Source: Verrucomicrobiales bacterium
Lineage (GTDB): Bacteria > Verrucomicrobiota > Verrucomicrobiia > Verrucomicrobiales > Verrucomicrobiaceae
Assembly (NCBI GenBank): GCA_003506995.1
Contig: DNXB01000105.1
Location: 1 to 25,658, forward strand
Direction: 5' to 3'
Length of the DNA stretch: 25,658 bases
A program made the translations under genes and the position numbers. How positions within the stretch are numbered: the first letter of the stretch is position 1; every line of letters starts with the position of its first letter. The notes below the pieces were generated by a model that was not told where the DNA came from, ran no database searches, and was given only the letters and a program-made list of their open reading frames with translations. This document shows positions 17,001-25,040 of the stretch, one piece after another.

Positions 17001-18038
17001 ATGACCCATCATGTCATAGAATTTTGTGCAGGCGGCGGCGGACAAGCGCTTGGTCTTGAGATGGCTGGCTTCGAATGCGAAGCGGCTGTCGAGATCGATC
17101 CTGACTGCTGCACCACTTTGCGAGCAAATCGTCCTTGGTGGGATGTGCGAAACGATGACATGCGCAACGTTGATGCGGCACGATGGAAAGGAGTTGATCT
17201 CTTTGCTGCAGGCGTTCCTTGCCCTCCATTTTCTGTCGCTGGCAAACAATTAGGAAGCAGCGACGACAGGGATATGTTTCCCGACGCATTGCGTCTTATC
17301 GAAGAATGCTCCCCTTCGGCAGTTCTGCTGGAGAACGTCCCGGGGTTTGCCTCATCCAAGTTCGATGATTACCGGAAGAAGCTGCTTCGGCGATTGGAGA
17401 AGCTCGGATACCAAGCAGATTGGAAAGTCGTTCAAGCAGCAGATTTTGGAGTGCCTCAACTTCGGCCGAGATTCTTGTTGGTGGCACTTCGCCCGCAAAC
17501 CTTTGACTACTTCCAGTGGCCTACAGCATTCGACAGGAAGACCGGTGTTGGTCCCACTATTGGCGATTTGATGAGCGCTGGAGGCTGGAGGGGTGCAACA
17601 CAATGGATTGAGAAGGCGAACCGAATCGCGCCAACAGTTGTGGGCGGATCAAAGAAGCACGGTGGGCCAGATTTGGGTCCGACTAGGGCGAAGAAACAGT
17701 GGCGAGAGATGCATGTGGACGGTCTTGGAATTGCTGATCAGCCTCCAAACTCGGATTTCAATCCCAATGGACACCCAAAGCTCACAGTGCGGATGGTTGC
17801 CCGCATTCAAAGTTTCCCTGACGGCTGGCAGTTTAGCGGCAAAAAAACGGCTGCTTACCGCCAAGTCGGTAATGCGTTCCCTCCTTTGGTTGCCAAGGCA
17901 ATCGGCCGATCAATTCGCTCGGCTCTTCGAATGCAGCGGGCTCCGTCGAACAACGGAGATGAGCAACTTCGCTTATTGGAAGAACCAGCGGTTTACTATT
18001 CTTCCGGTCAACCACTCAAGCCTCACCACTTCATGTAG
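17001..18038 (+). CDS. DNA (cytosine-5) methyltransferase of a type II R-M system
   Basis: From the ATG at 17001 this is a 345-residue M5C methyltransferase; it starts four residues before motif I, as family members do. Motifs in order are I (EFCAGGGGQALGLEMAGF, AdoMet binding), IV with the catalytic cysteine in GVPCPPFS (C74), VI (ENVPGF), VIII (PQLRPRF), a short target-recognition region around GGSKKHGGPDLGPTRAKKQW, and X (RQVGNAFPPLVAKAIG). It methylates cytosine C5 in one DNA sequence, which cannot be read from the protein. It is convergent with the HNH nuclease gene, and the two coding ends overlap by 8 bases. That gene and the Xre regulator make a standard type II set, with the methylase protecting host DNA. 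Upstream starts at 16905 or 16920 would add up to 32 residues. Confidence 0.93.
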   Translation: MTHHVIEFCAGGGGQALGLEMAGFECEAAVEIDPDCCTTLRANRPWWDVRNDDMRNVDAARWKGVDLFAAGVPCPPFSVAGKQLGSSDDRDMFPDALRLIEECSPSAVLLENVPGFASSKFDDYRKKLLRRLEKLGYQADWKVVQAADFGVPQLRPRFLLVALRPQTFDYFQWPTAFDRKTGVGPTIGDLMSAGGWRGATQWIEKANRIAPTVVGGSKKHGGPDLGPTRAKKQWREMHVDGLGIADQPPNSDFNPNGHPKLTVRMVARIQSFPDGWQFSGKKTAAYRQVGNAFPPLVAKAIGRSIRSALRMQRAPSNNGDEQLRLLEEPAVYYSSGQPLKPHHFM

Positions 18039-18834
18039 CAGCATGATGCGATGAACCGTGGGACTGGTCGTCCGATGAATCACGCGTTCGGTTCCTTTTT
18101 GCACGATCCCGTTCGAACTGTTGAATCCAGCCTGATGGATCTGACGGCCACTCGCCAAATTTCTCCAACATATACGAAGACGTCACACGTCCGTTGGGCT
18201 GCTTCTGTCGTTTAGCACCTATCTTCCAGCCCAGATAGCGAAGCTCGCGTGTTCGCTTCTTCCAGTCGTCTCGGTTGGCAACAAATTCGATCAATTGCGA
18301 TGGAACCCATGTTCCAAAGTTCAATTTGAGGAGTTCCCCAATCCTGACATGAACCGAACTGTGTTTCATAACGATCTTCACGTTGTCGACCTGAGAGGCA
18401 AAAAGGTCTTTTTTGCCGTGATTGCACTCTTCACAGAGTGCCCAGAGGTTCTCGAGATCGTTCGTCCCGCCCCATGCTTGTGGGATCTTGTGATCAACCT
18501 GGAGCTTGACTCCGTCGGCGGCGACGCTCCGTCCGCACATCTGACACCGACCTCTGGCTGCGTGAAGCACCGTCGCTCGCAACCGCCCATTGATTCCAGT
18601 CCGGCTAACGGACTCTGTTCGCTTTTCACCCAAGCGATACCGTGGATTACTGCCATTTGGGACAACGATGACGTGATACCACTTCCTCACATCACGACGC
18701 CTGCGATCAAGTTGGCTTTGCTCATGCGCCGCGAGGCAAAGCTTCTCGCGAATCTCACCTGACGTGAGTCCCTCCGGATGTTGCCGCAACAACTCCACTA
18801 TTTTGCCGACCATGCCTGAGGGCTCGTCATTCAC
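18031..18834 (-). CDS. HNH endonuclease, probable restriction enzyme
   Basis: A 267-residue protein with a GTG start that overlaps the regulator's stop by 4 bases (GTGA at 18831-18834). Residues 8-68 look like a winged-helix fold (VGKIVELLRQHPEGLTSGEI...YRLGEK). The HNH domain follows: CQMC (97-100), DHK (D114, H115), N129 in LENLWALC, CEECN (134-138) and H139. These form the two CxxC zinc pairs and the catalytic His. The C-terminal part (165-230, RTRELRYLGWKIG) resembles a second winged helix. The nuclease makes DNA cuts blocked by the adjacent 5-methylcytosine methylase. A modification-dependent nuclease is less likely because the methylase is adjacent and a controller gene is coupled to this one. 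The target site is unknown. Confidence 0.85.
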   Translation of the reverse strand: MNDEPSGMVGKIVELLRQHPEGLTSGEIREKLCLAAHEQSQLDRRRRDVRKWYHVIVVPNGSNPRYRLGEKRTESVSRTGINGRLRATVLHAARGRCQMCGRSVAADGVKLQVDHKIPQAWGGTNDLENLWALCEECNHGKKDLFASQVDNVKIVMKHSSVHVRIGELLKLNFGTWVPSQLIEFVANRDDWKKRTRELRYLGWKIGAKRQKQPNGRVTSSYMLEKFGEWPSDPSGWIQQFERDRAKRNRTRDSSDDQSHGSSHHAAT

Positions 18835-19103
18835 AACTGCCGCCCCTTTCGGTTTACTGGAATGGCCTTCTTTCGTTGAGACACTTCTGCTTCCTCCACG
18901 AGCTGTGATAGCGGGACTTCAAGTGCCGTCGCTATTTCTGCTGCAATATCGAGCGAACAATTTCGCTCGCCTCGTTCGACCATGCCAACATAGGTTGGAT
19001 GAATACCCGCTCGTTCGGCAACCTGCTCCTGCGTCAGGTTTTGTTTGGTCCGATGCGCGCGCACGACACCGCCGAATGATTTGGAAAGGGATCGGGTAGC
19101 CAT
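18831..19103 (-). CDS. Xre-family regulator, controller (C) protein of the R-M system
   Basis: A 90-residue helix-turn-helix protein. The HTH runs about residues 22-60 (LTQEQVAERAGIHPTYVGMVERGE...), followed by IATALEVPLSQLV, typical of Cro/C1 and R-M controller proteins. It is upstream of and coupled to the nuclease gene, the usual C-R layout in which C protein delays nuclease expression until the host is methylated, by binding C-boxes before its own gene. A palindrome over the candidate promoter at 19144-19157 is a plausible binding site. Controller status is inferred from position; a generic Xre repressor is the alternative. Confidence 0.85.
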   Translation of the reverse strand: MATRSLSKSFGGVVRAHRTKQNLTQEQVAERAGIHPTYVGMVERGERNCSLDIAAEIATALEVPLSQLVEEAEVSQRKKAIPVNRKGRQL

Positions 19104-19143
19104 GTGCGCTCAGTTTCCGCCAATTCACCGGCGCATTTCCACA

Positions 19144-19177
19144 GACAATAGTATGTCCAATCCGCTAATGCAGTAAA
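19144..19177 (-). promoter_or_regulatory. candidate promoter and C-box-like operator for the controller-nuclease operon
   Basis: On the minus strand a TTTACT (-35, 19177-19172) and a TACTAT (-10, 19153-19148) are spaced by 18 bases, 4/6 matches each. The -10 box is the exact centre of the inverted repeat GACA-TACTAT-TGTC (19157-19144), 40 bases before the regulator ATG. A regulator bound there would cover the -10, which would suit autorepression. The match is weak, so this is a hypothesis only. Confidence 0.35.
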
Positions 19178-19214
19178 CGACCACACTCGGTTTGGAGTCT
19201 GGGTAGAACCGCAG

Positions 19215-19430
19215 TCAGTGTGAAAAAAGCAACAAGCCGCCACGCATCACGGAGACCTGATCCCCTGACGAATCGCTTTCAAACGAAAGGCTGAATGGTC
19301 CATCGCCCTGCGGTAGGCGGGAGGCGAGCGAGTAGTGGTCATGGATAAAGAATTCGACGATGTCGTCTTCGATGATAAGTCGTGTCGGCGACGAGTAGCC
19401 GAACGCATGTAAACCGCGCTCACTCACCTC
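19215..19430 (-). pseudogene. C-terminal remnant of a beta-sandwich (GH32-like) protein
   Basis: Downstream of the ceramidase-like gene, and partly overlapping its stop, a minus-strand reading frame of about 72 codons contains SSPTRLIIEDDIVEFFIHDH, then YSLASRLPQGDGPFSLSFE and ends MRGGLLLFSH. The pattern of a strand, then VEFFIHD, then SLASRLPQG is like the C-terminal sandwich of GH32-type carbohydrate enzymes. No start codon or N-terminal part is present; upstream the frame reads only as a shadow of the ceramidase gene. It looks like a broken gene end left where the R-M system and this operon meet. It could also be a short unrecognised exon-like frame with no meaning. Confidence 0.35.
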
Positions 19431-20814
19431 GCCCAGCAAGCTTCGCGAGTTCGCGGATCTTCTCGATGAGCACTCCCTCCGCCTCCGGTGCGAAGAAGCC
19501 GATGCCGCCGGTGTAAAGGCCGCGGGTTTCGTAGCCGCCTTCGTCGAGGACGCGCGCGGAGGGGACGTAGCCGAAGGTGTCGTGGCAGTAACCGGCGAGC
19601 CAGAGATTGAGCGGGCCGATGGCTGACTCGATGAGATGGGCGTAATCGACGACCACTTCACCGGACAGGCCGATCATCGTGAGATCGCCACCAAACTGCC
19701 ACACGGACACAGGCGCCTCGTGGTGAGTTTGGGGCGGCTGATTGGCCGTGGCTTCGGCGAGCATGCGTCCGGCGACCCATTTTTTCCAGGAGCCGGCGGT
19801 CTTGGCGAGATTTTGGAGTTCGTCCTGCGAGGGCCGCTTTTGCAAGGGCAGCTTCGCCTTGTCATGGGCGATGGTGAGCGGGCCGTTCACCGGTTTGAGC
19901 GATGTCTTTAACACGCGCACCACCTCGCCGCCGAGTTCGGCGCCGTGAGCGCGGGCAATCTCGACGGCGGGGCGTTTGGCGGGATCGTTGAGACTGTTGG
20001 GATACGGATTCGTGTCGCCTGCGAAGCCCTGCATGAACATCGCCTGCACACCGGGCAGTGCGCGTTCGATGTGCGCCTGCGCACTGCCTGCGAAATCGCC
20101 GCTGATCTGGTTGTCCTTGGAGCCGAAGGTGGTGTTGTGACAGGTCGCGCGGAACAGCACGCCGATGAGCTTGCCATCGGCGGCCTCGATGCGCAGCACC
20201 GACACTCCGCGATCCACCAACCCGCGCGGATTCACGCCAAGAATGATGCCCTTCTCCGTGAACTCGCGCCGGTTCATGGGAAAGTTCACCACGCCGCCGC
20301 CGACCGAGAGCCGCGCCGCCTGAAGCCTGCCAATGGCTTCTCCGGCCAGTTTCACACAGGCGTCCTGAAGCTGCCGCGTGTAGGCGATGGATGCCGCCGT
20401 TTGCTCATCGGTCGCCGTGCCTCCCTCGCGACGCTGCAGCATGAGCGCCGGGCCGGTGTGCGTGTGCGAGGCATTGAGAAGGATGCGCTCGCGCGGGATG
20501 CCTGCCTCGGCCGCGATTCGTTCGCGAATCGGATCGCCCACTTCGGCGGTGAAGCCGATCAGATCCGCCGTGAGGATCAGCGCACGCTGGCCGGTGGCAT
20601 CTTCGAGCGCCAGCGCCTTTGCATGAAGCTCATCAAGCACACCGGAGAAAGGTTCATTCCGGCTCGCATACCCAGCCAGCATCACCGGCTCCTTCGGCGT
20701 GATGACGGCGGAGGCCATTCCGACTTTCCAATCGGCATCCGTAGCGAAAACGATGGAGGACAGACCGTGCAGGATTACTGCAACGGCAACAAGACGATGA
20801 GCGAGATGTTTCAT
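19420..20814 (-). CDS. neutral ceramidase-like exported hydrolase
   Basis: A 464-residue protein with a signal peptide (MKHLAHRLVAVAVILHGLSS...FA). The N-terminal ceramidase-type domain is clear: VGMASAVITP, MLAGYASR, NASHTHTGP with zinc ligands H117/H119, and CHNTTFG with H226. The ceramidase catalytic loop normally reads GDVSPN with a nucleophilic Ser; here the loop is GDTNPYPN (GDTNP at 266-270), and the serine position holds Asn. It is also shorter than eukaryotic-type ceramidases (about 650-780 residues) and lacks their C-terminal domain. It is therefore probably a zinc hydrolase of this fold with another substrate, as is usual in Planctomycetes-Verrucomicrobia. It follows the PHP-like gene by 24 bases and is likely in one operon with it. 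The stop at 19420 is followed by the 19215-19430 remnant. Confidence 0.85.
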   Translation of the reverse strand: MKHLAHRLVAVAVILHGLSSIVFATDADWKVGMASAVITPKEPVMLAGYASRNEPFSGVLDELHAKALALEDATGQRALILTADLIGFTAEVGDPIRERIAAEAGIPRERILLNASHTHTGPALMLQRREGGTATDEQTAASIAYTRQLQDACVKLAGEAIGRLQAARLSVGGGVVNFPMNRREFTEKGIILGVNPRGLVDRGVSVLRIEAADGKLIGVLFRATCHNTTFGSKDNQISGDFAGSAQAHIERALPGVQAMFMQGFAGDTNPYPNSLNDPAKRPAVEIARAHGAELGGEVVRVLKTSLKPVNGPLTIAHDKAKLPLQKRPSQDELQNLAKTAGSWKKWVAGRMLAEATANQPPQTHHEAPVSVWQFGGDLTMIGLSGEVVVDYAHLIESAIGPLNLWLAGYCHDTFGYVPSARVLDEGGYETRGLYTGGIGFFAPEAEGVLIEKIRELAKLAGRGE

Positions 20815-20838
20815 GGTGTGTGTTTGAGTCGTCCGGTT

Positions 20839-23355
20839 TCATGGCGCTGCCATCACCGCTTTGAGCCGCGTGAGTTCAGCTTCGATGGCATCGCCTTCAT
20901 AAAACCACAGCCAGCCGCGCAGGCGTTGCGTCTGGCCGGGCTTGCAGTCGGGGAACTTGGGATCGGAGTGCATGCAGGGCACGGGCGCGTTGGCCCAGAC
21001 GCGATGACAGCCGCTCCAGGCGGTGATGATCCAGCGACTGCCGTCGTCTGAGCGGGCGATGACGAATGGATCATCGAGCCGCTTGTTCTGGCTGGTCTGC
21101 GCGGAGAATCCGGCGACGGCCTTGAGCATGACGCAGTTTTGCACACGCAGATCGGTCAGCGTTTGATCGCTGCCGTTGCGCAGCCACAAATCAAAGCGCA
21201 CCGAGTCTGCGCCAGGCGTGACTTTGGTGCCAAAGGCGACCTTGTTGGGCAGTTCGCGTTCGCGTTCGAGCGTGCCATCGGGCAGTTGCGTCCACTCAAG
21301 GCGCGGCAGCGGGATGTTCCGCTTCGTCCACACCGTCGGCACATGCCGATGGGCGAGATAAAGCAGACCGTCCTGATGCCAGATTGCCTCGGGGACATCC
21401 ACGACGGCATAGCTGCGATCATCCCACGGCGCAAACACGCTGACCTTCGTCTCGCGTTCAGGATCGAGCGCGCCATCAAGGAAACCGGTGCGCGGATGAC
21501 GACCGCCCGGATAAGGCAGCACCTTGATCGATTTGTCGGTTTTCGCCGGACGCGTTGCCTCGCTGATGTTGAAACGCCGTAGCGCGTTCTCGATGGCATC
21601 CAAACTCATGCCGGTGGCGCTGCGCACTTCATCGGCACTGAAGCGATGATGCCAGACCATGTTCTCCAGCCAGGAACGCAGATCAGTGTCATCCGCAGGA
21701 GCACGCGCGGTGCGTGCGATGTCTGCGGAATCATCACGCACGACGATCTTCTCATAAATCGCCAGCCCGCGCGCATACTCATCGAGAGCGGCTTGTGGAA
21801 AGACGGCACGGCAGCGCTCAATCTCGTCGCGCAGTCGCTTCACCAGATGATCGCGGTCCGCCTTCGGTGCGTGCTGCGGTTTCCCCGCGATCACGACGCG
21901 CCACGGCGCGGTGTGCGCATAGCGGACGCGACCGTTTGGCCGATCCTCCCAACAGCGCAACGCCAGCCAGCCGCTCTCGTCGAAGGTGATCGTGGCATTC
22001 AAGTCGCTCTCGAACGCGCCCGTCGCAGTCTTGCGATTCTGCGAACGCAGCAGCATCACCGGCGAGCCATCTTTGATCACCTCAATAAACGTGAGCGGCG
22101 TTTCGCTCACCACGGAGCCGGTAATGGTGTTGGTGGATGCACCGCCGCTGACTTTGAGGACCGCTCCCGGATCGTTCCCGGCAAATTGCGCGAGCAGCAT
22201 CGGTCCGGTGGTCACGAAACTGCGACCCGCATCGAGGCCGCGCTTCCATGCCTCATAATTAAAACCCTCCGGCAGATGCACATACACGCGGCCAAATCCC
22301 GCCGGCACCGGATGCACGCCGTTCGCCGTGCCAGCGGTTGGGCGCAGGTGGAAGCCGCAGTTCAGCAGCGCGTAGTAGTTGGCGAACGTGTAGCCGATCC
22401 ACTCGCGTTCCGCGCCGCTTTCACCGCCAAACGGCGGCAGCAGATGCGGCGGTGCGGCGGGCGTCCATTTCGTGAAGCCAAACTCCGTGCGCCACATGTG
22501 ATTGTTCGCCAGTTCGTAAAGCTGCACACCGAGCACGGGCGGCAGCGCCATCGCCCACGGCCACGAGTGCTTGTCGAGATCGAGCAGCGCTCCCTCCGCA
22601 CGCGCCTGCGCCAGCATGTCCGCGAGCGGCGGCACGCCTGCGGTGAGGACGTTGCGATGACCGAGCACAAACACGCCGCCGAGATGGTGGCGCTGGCCGT
22701 TGATGCTGAAGATTTCGTATTCCGTGTTGCGCGGCCAGATGACGTGCGTGGCGTCGAGTCCGATGAGTTTGTCGGGAATGCTGCCGCGGATGTTCTTGTC
22801 GCCCGAACCCGGCGGCGTGAACGCGCGCGTGACCCAATAAGTGAGCGGAAAGGTCACGTTCAAATCCTCCGCCAACATCACCGCCGGCACATCGGCCAGC
22901 TCGCGATGCAAATGCGTGTCACCCGAAAACCAGCCGCGCGTCGCCATGTCGATCCAGCGCTTGAGTGGCAGACGCAGCGGCGAGGCAGTGGTGGTCTCGA
23001 CAATCGTGATCTCGCGTTCGAGCGGGAACCATTCCTTCCCGCGCTCCACCGTGATCCGATAACTCCCCGGCTCCAGATCCGCGCGAAACGGCCCCGCAGG
23101 AACCGACGTGTGCATCTCCACCGACTTCGGATTCACGAACGAAACCTTCTCATACCGCACCGCCCGCTGTTCCGGCGACACCGCCTCGACAAAATGCCAT
23201 TTGTCATCCGCGCCCTGCACATACACCCGCGCCGCCAACGCCGCGCCGTTCGTCTCATCCACCACTTCTGCGCGAAACTCCACCGCCGTCAGTTGCGACG
23301 GTGCCAACATCAGCAGCAACGCCGTGATCAACCGCGTCTGGTTCGCCTTGGTCAT
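20839..23355 (-). CDS. exported CehA/McbA-like PHP metallohydrolase
   Basis: An 838-residue protein. I chose the ATG at 23355 because it yields a signal peptide (MTKANQTRLITALLLMLAPS); the frame is open further up to 23496. Residues about 25-130 look like a carboxypeptidase-regulatory-type beta domain. The hydrolase domain starts at GDTHLHRE (145-152), the first metal motif of PHP proteins, with DKHSWPWA (261-268) and LYELANNHMW after it, and GLDAGRSFVTTGPML later, as in the CehA/McbA family of metal-dependent hydrolases. The C-terminal 300 residues (about 540 onward) have no domain I recognise. The substrate is unknown; carbaryl hydrolysis by CehA should not be transferred to it. It is co-oriented with, and 24 bases upstream of, the ceramidase-like gene. 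Confidence 0.8.
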   Translation of the reverse strand: MTKANQTRLITALLLMLAPSQLTAVEFRAEVVDETNGAALAARVYVQGADDKWHFVEAVSPEQRAVRYEKVSFVNPKSVEMHTSVPAGPFRADLEPGSYRITVERGKEWFPLEREITIVETTTASPLRLPLKRWIDMATRGWFSGDTHLHRELADVPAVMLAEDLNVTFPLTYWVTRAFTPPGSGDKNIRGSIPDKLIGLDATHVIWPRNTEYEIFSINGQRHHLGGVFVLGHRNVLTAGVPPLADMLAQARAEGALLDLDKHSWPWAMALPPVLGVQLYELANNHMWRTEFGFTKWTPAAPPHLLPPFGGESGAEREWIGYTFANYYALLNCGFHLRPTAGTANGVHPVPAGFGRVYVHLPEGFNYEAWKRGLDAGRSFVTTGPMLLAQFAGNDPGAVLKVSGGASTNTITGSVVSETPLTFIEVIKDGSPVMLLRSQNRKTATGAFESDLNATITFDESGWLALRCWEDRPNGRVRYAHTAPWRVVIAGKPQHAPKADRDHLVKRLRDEIERCRAVFPQAALDEYARGLAIYEKIVVRDDSADIARTARAPADDTDLRSWLENMVWHHRFSADEVRSATGMSLDAIENALRRFNISEATRPAKTDKSIKVLPYPGGRHPRTGFLDGALDPERETKVSVFAPWDDRSYAVVDVPEAIWHQDGLLYLAHRHVPTVWTKRNIPLPRLEWTQLPDGTLERERELPNKVAFGTKVTPGADSVRFDLWLRNGSDQTLTDLRVQNCVMLKAVAGFSAQTSQNKRLDDPFVIARSDDGSRWIITAWSGCHRVWANAPVPCMHSDPKFPDCKPGQTQRLRGWLWFYEGDAIEAELTRLKAVMAAP

Positions 23356-23566
23356 GGCCACATAACGGAGCCGCACGGCGCACATGTCATGGGAACGGCG
23401 TTTCACGACGGGAAACCGAACATGACACGGCATGATGAGGCATCGTTTGAAAACACGTCTGAACGGCTCATCGCCCTGCGGCGGAGACAGCGACAACGGA
23501 AAGAAGCCCCTGCGGTTGATCGTGGAAGAGGAGTGCGGTGCAGTCTCACCTCAACCCGAGACCCTT
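23356..23566. promoter_or_regulatory. divergent intergenic region between PHP-like and PQQ-like genes
   Basis: A gap of 211 bases lies between the minus-strand start at 23355 and the plus-strand start at 23567. Both transcripts must begin here. Open frames on both strands cross it, which is common in GC-rich DNA. I see no repeat or clear -35/-10 pair. Confidence 0.35.
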
Positions 23567-24904
23567 ATGAAACACAGGCTTTCCCTCTTCACCTTGGTGG
23601 CTGCGGCCTTTTTTGCGCCGCCGTCAAAAGCTGCTGACACGGAAAACTGGCCGCAGTATCGCGGCGCGAACGCCGACGGTCTCGGCGAGGGCGCGACGCT
23701 GCCGGAGACGTGGAGCGAGACGGAAAATGTGGTGTGGAAGGTGAAAGTGCCGGGCTGGGGCTGGTCGTCGCCGATTGTGTGGGGCGACAAGATTTTCGTG
23801 ACCTCGGCGGTGGGTGAGAAGGAAGTGCCGACGCCGCATGTGGGTGGTTATCCGGGCGGACACGTCGGCACCGGCGAGGTGCATCGTTGGATGCTTTACT
23901 GCCTCGACTTCGAGACGGGGAAGATTCTGTGGGAGTTCGAGGCGCATCAAGGCATCCCGCCGCAGATGCGGCATCCGCGCAACTCCTTCGCCTCCGAGAC
24001 GCCAGTGACGGATGGCGAGCGCGTGTATGCCTGGTTTGCGAACATCGGCCTCTTTTGCTGCGACATGAACGGCAAAAAACTCTGGGAGCGCCGCTGGCCG
24101 AGCTATCCGATGCGCGACGGCTGGAACACCGGCACCTCGCCCGTCCTGTACGGCGGGCGCGTCTTCATCCAAAATGACAACGACCAGGAATCCTGGCTCG
24201 AAACGGTGGACAAACTCACTGGCAAAACGCTCTGGCGCGTGTTGCGCGATGAGCGCAGCACTTGGTCCACGCCTTACATCTGGGAGAGCGGCACGCGCAC
24301 GGAATTGGTGACCATCGGCATGAAAAAGATCCGCTCCTACGCGCCGGAGGACGGCGCGTTGCTGTGGGAAATCAGCGGCACTGCAGGACTCGTGAGCCAG
24401 ATCCCGATGTCGAAGCACGGACTGCTCTACGCGGGCGCCGGTTATCATTATGGACCTCTTTACGCGATCAAACCCGGCGCGAAGGGCGACATCACGCTGC
24501 AAGGCGACGCGACGAGCAACGACTTCATCGCGTGGTCGCAGAAGCGCGGCTCCAGCATCCACCCCGGCTACCTCATCAGCGGCGACCGGCTCTTCGTCTG
24601 CTACGACTCCGGCCTGCTCGGCTGCTTCAACGCGAAGACCGGCGAGGAGATCATCGCCAAACAGCGCCTCAACACGAAAGGCGGCCGCTTTTATGCATCG
24701 CCCTGGGCTTACAATGGCCGCGTCTTCATGCTGAACGAAAACGGCGACACCTGGGTGATCGAGGACAGCTCCGAATACAAACTCGTGCGCAAAAACTCCC
24801 TCGGCGACGTCGCCTGGGCCACGCCGGCCATCGCACGCGGCAGTTTGTTCATCCGCACCTTTAGCAGCGTATGGAGGCTCCAGCAGAAGATCGAACGCAA
24901 ATGA
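23567..24904 (+). CDS. exported PQQ-like beta-propeller protein
   Basis: A 445-residue protein; the frame is open upstream to 23432, but the ATG at 23567 starts a clear signal peptide (MKHRLSLFTLVAAAFFAPPS). Mature sequence begins WPQYRGANADGLGEG, the typical start of Planctomycete/Verrucomicrobia outer membrane-biogenesis/PQQ-like propellers. Propeller blades are marked by LDFETGKILWEFEA, MNGKKLWERRW, DKLTGKTLWRVL, PEDGALLWEISG and AKTGEEIIAKQ. No dehydrogenase catalytic residues are seen, so a binding or scaffold role in the periplasm is more likely than a quinoprotein enzyme. The stop TGA overlaps an ATG of the next frame (ATGA at 24901-24904), where a palindromic repeat also begins. Confidence 0.88.
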   Translation: MKHRLSLFTLVAAAFFAPPSKAADTENWPQYRGANADGLGEGATLPETWSETENVVWKVKVPGWGWSSPIVWGDKIFVTSAVGEKEVPTPHVGGYPGGHVGTGEVHRWMLYCLDFETGKILWEFEAHQGIPPQMRHPRNSFASETPVTDGERVYAWFANIGLFCCDMNGKKLWERRWPSYPMRDGWNTGTSPVLYGGRVFIQNDNDQESWLETVDKLTGKTLWRVLRDERSTWSTPYIWESGTRTELVTIGMKKIRSYAPEDGALLWEISGTAGLVSQIPMSKHGLLYAGAGYHYGPLYAIKPGAKGDITLQGDATSNDFIAWSQKRGSSIHPGYLISGDRLFVCYDSGLLGCFNAKTGEEIIAKQRLNTKGGRFYASPWAYNGRVFMLNENGDTWVIEDSSEYKLVRKNSLGDVAWATPAIARGSLFIRTFSSVWRLQQKIERK

Positions 24905-25040
24905 CGAAACCAGAATGGCGAATGCCGAATGAAATCCAAATGACCGAAGCATTCATGAACACATCACTGTCATGCCGCCTGTGCTCATTAAGCATTCGTG
25001 CTTCGAGCTTGATTCGTCATTCCTCATTCTGGTTTCGACA
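24901..25040. repeat. imperfect palindromic repeat element, GAATGAC-rich
   Basis: The left arm begins GACGAAACCAGAATGGCGAA (24903 on) and the reverse complement of the right end (25039 back) reads GTCGAAACCAGAATGAGGAA. The first 15 bases match at 14 positions, with a weaker match continuing through CGAATG repeats toward a centre near 24971. This is the kind of palindrome common between genes of Verrucomicrobia and Planctomycetes. It spans the stop of the PQQ-like gene and the first 45 codons of the next. Confidence 0.7.

Noticed and set aside
19290..19320. Similarity of a 13-base match (CATCGCCCTGCGG) to 23467-23479
   Set aside because: A 13-base match within 25 kb of GC-rich DNA is expected by chance; flanks match only partly.
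21646..23637. 663-codon open frame on the plus strand
   Set aside because: It is antisense to the PHP-like gene, rich in Arg and His, and has no recognisable domain; a GC-rich shadow frame.
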